This document shows positions 11,770 through 12,523 of a DNA stretch of 12,523 nt, piece after piece. Source of the stretch: Anaerolineales bacterium. Lineage in GTDB: Bacteria > Chloroflexota > Anaerolineae > Anaerolineales > Anaerolineaceae. A program made the position numbers and the translations under genes. The stretch is from contig JAGVAB010000165.1 of assembly GCA_020060485.1 (NCBI GenBank), positions 1-12,523 of the forward strand. The letters run 5' to 3'. The notes below the pieces were generated by a model, which was not told the DNA's origin, did not search any database, and saw only the letters and a program-made list of their open reading frames with translations. Numbering within the stretch: position 1 is the stretch's first letter; every line of letters begins with the position of its first letter.

Positions 11770-12330
11770 TCAGTCTGATCTGAAAAGCCTTTTGAACAAA
11801 GCTGCTCCCAGGCAGAAAACCAGCAGGCCAAAGCTCCCCATGACCAATGCCCACTTGATCAACGAGACGACTGGCGCCAGACCGGCTGCCAGCGGTGAAA
11901 GCTGTGGATAGCGCAGCATGACCAGCGAAGCAGTCCCGTTTTCCAGAAAATCGAACAACATGGCCAGCAGCGGTACAAGATTGAACAAATGGATGATGCT
12001 GTCTGATGCAAATGTCCAGGCAGAAAGCCAACTGATGGTGGTTACCATAAAGAAAGTGTATACCAGCGGCCAGGCTACATCGAACGTGGCTCGCGCACGC
12101 ACGTAGGCCGCCCGTCCTTCTTCACCATATGCCTCGGCAAAGCGGTAAAGGTCCTGCGTGGAATAAAAGAAGGTGGTGTCAGGCGAACCAATTTCGCCGC
12201 TGTATTTCTCTGCCTGAATTGTCTGGGCAGGCAGCACCCGGGAGGTGAATACAAAAAAGATCATTAATGAAACGGCTGCCAGCCAGCCTTTGGAAAATCG
12301 TTGCATCTTCATGGAAAGACTTTTCAGCAT
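11770..12330 (-). CDS. Four-helix membrane protein, function unknown
   Basis: This 186-residue protein has hydrophobic segments at about residues 14-34, 84-106, 110-130 and 145-178. Between the first and second lies a soluble stretch of about 45 residues, IGSPDTTFFYSTQDLYRFAEAYGEEGRAAYVRARATFDVAWPLVY, whose aromatic and acidic character suggests an extracytoplasmic domain. The motif LFDFLENGTASLVMLRYP (125-142) is a likely conserved loop. I do not recognise a named family. The start at 12330 is supported by AAGGAGAG about 7 nt upstream. A TATAAT on the minus strand (12359-12364) gives a promoter, a 93-bp dispersed repeat lies just upstream of that, and a strong terminator follows the gene. 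It converges with the tetR operon. Confidence 0.8.
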   Translation of the reverse strand: MLKSLSMKMQRFSKGWLAAVSLMIFFVFTSRVLPAQTIQAEKYSGEIGSPDTTFFYSTQDLYRFAEAYGEEGRAAYVRARATFDVAWPLVYTFFMVTTISWLSAWTFASDSIIHLFNLVPLLAMLFDFLENGTASLVMLRYPQLSPLAAGLAPVVSLIKWALVMGSFGLLVFCLGAALFKRLFRSD

Positions 12331-12358
12331 CTGTCACTCTCCTTTGTTTGGTAAGCAG

Positions 12359-12364
12359 ATTATA
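12359..12364 (-). promoter_or_regulatory. -10 box of the four-helix membrane protein gene
   Basis: A perfect TATAAT on the minus strand lies 28 bp before the ATG at 12330. The -35 region is weak. The flanking bases (GATTATACAA then GCATG) resemble those of the promoter at 2429-2456. Confidence 0.5.
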
Positions 12365-12415
12365 CAACGGGCATGCGCAAATTGCACCTGAATATGCGCT
12401 GCGCTTTGATTCCCC

Positions 12416-12508
12416 CATGGCATGCTCAAGAAAGCTTGACATTTACGATTTTCCAAAACGGTCAAGGTCATCCAGACCAAAGTAGATGCAAAATGCTGAT
12501 GATAATGG
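12416..12508 (-). repeat. 93-bp dispersed repeat, copy B
   Basis: This copy is in inverted orientation relative to 7688-7780, ungapped, with 7 differences in 93 bp. It stands about 50 bp upstream of the -10 of the gene starting at 12330. Both ends of the similarity lie inside the window, so the element's limits are visible. On the plus strand both copies contain a short frame ending at the same TAG (..SRKLD.YDFPK..RSSRPK). Confidence 0.9.
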
Positions 12509-12523
12509 GCTGCCCTCTGCCGC

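Noticed and set aside
12267..12485. 72-codon plus-strand frame ending in the dispersed repeat
   Set aside because: It is antisense to the start of the membrane-protein gene at 12330 and its promoter. The end shared with copy A follows from the DNA repeat, and its substitutions change residues.

Overview
The window looks like a stretch of chromosome from a free-living bacterium, most likely a member of the Chloroflexota close to Anaerolineae. That placement is an inference from moderately high GC, from the style of the MurJ, DMT and alanine-dehydrogenase-like proteins, and from a mixture of Shine-Dalgarno-led and apparently leaderless genes. No rRNA, tRNA, CRISPR array, intact transposase or phage gene was seen. 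Thirteen protein genes are supported, and most are housekeeping or small accessory functions.

Layout. 1-720 (-): N-terminal 240 residues of a MurJ-family lipid II flippase, running off the left edge. 792-1913 (-): an alanine dehydrogenase/transhydrogenase-like NAD(P) enzyme with its own terminator. 2024-2392 (-): a small four-helix membrane protein. 2693-3190 (-): a pyridoxamine-5'-phosphate-oxidase-like flavin protein. 3542-3985 (+): a thioredoxin-type arsenate reductase. 4338-5315 (-): an EamA/DMT exporter. 5623-7160 (-): a two-gene unit of the ribosome-assembly GTPase RsgA and an RNHCP zinc-ribbon protein whose start overlaps the rsgA stop. 7812-9447 (-): a cysteine-cluster protein and an eight-helix membrane protein. 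9583-11666 (+): a TetR regulator, a DUF2087 protein and an HSL-type alpha/beta hydrolase in one operon behind a near-consensus promoter with a perfect palindromic operator. 11770-12330 (-): a four-helix membrane protein convergent with that operon.

The most unusual material is intergenic. (1) A 93-bp sequence occurs twice in opposite orientation (7688-7780 and 12416-12508), without gaps and with 7 differences, and marks a dispersed element. (2) Both sides of the arsenate reductase gene carry three TTAAC-like units at exact 11-bp steps, the architecture of a Pho box. Each lies upstream of a -10-like hexamer and a nested-stem region that could be a small structured RNA. (3) Three genes without a Shine-Dalgarno sequence (murJ, the DMT exporter and the cysteine-cluster gene) have a -10 hexamer ending 6-7 nt before the ATG, so they are probably leaderless. 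(4) The rsgA leader has two hairpins sharing the same arm sequence, one shaped like a terminator.

Functionally, the TetR operon is a self-contained regulated cassette, rsgA and the RNHCP gene form a translationally coupled pair, and arsC may respond to phosphate as well as to its own sigma70-type promoter. The other genes look like independent units.
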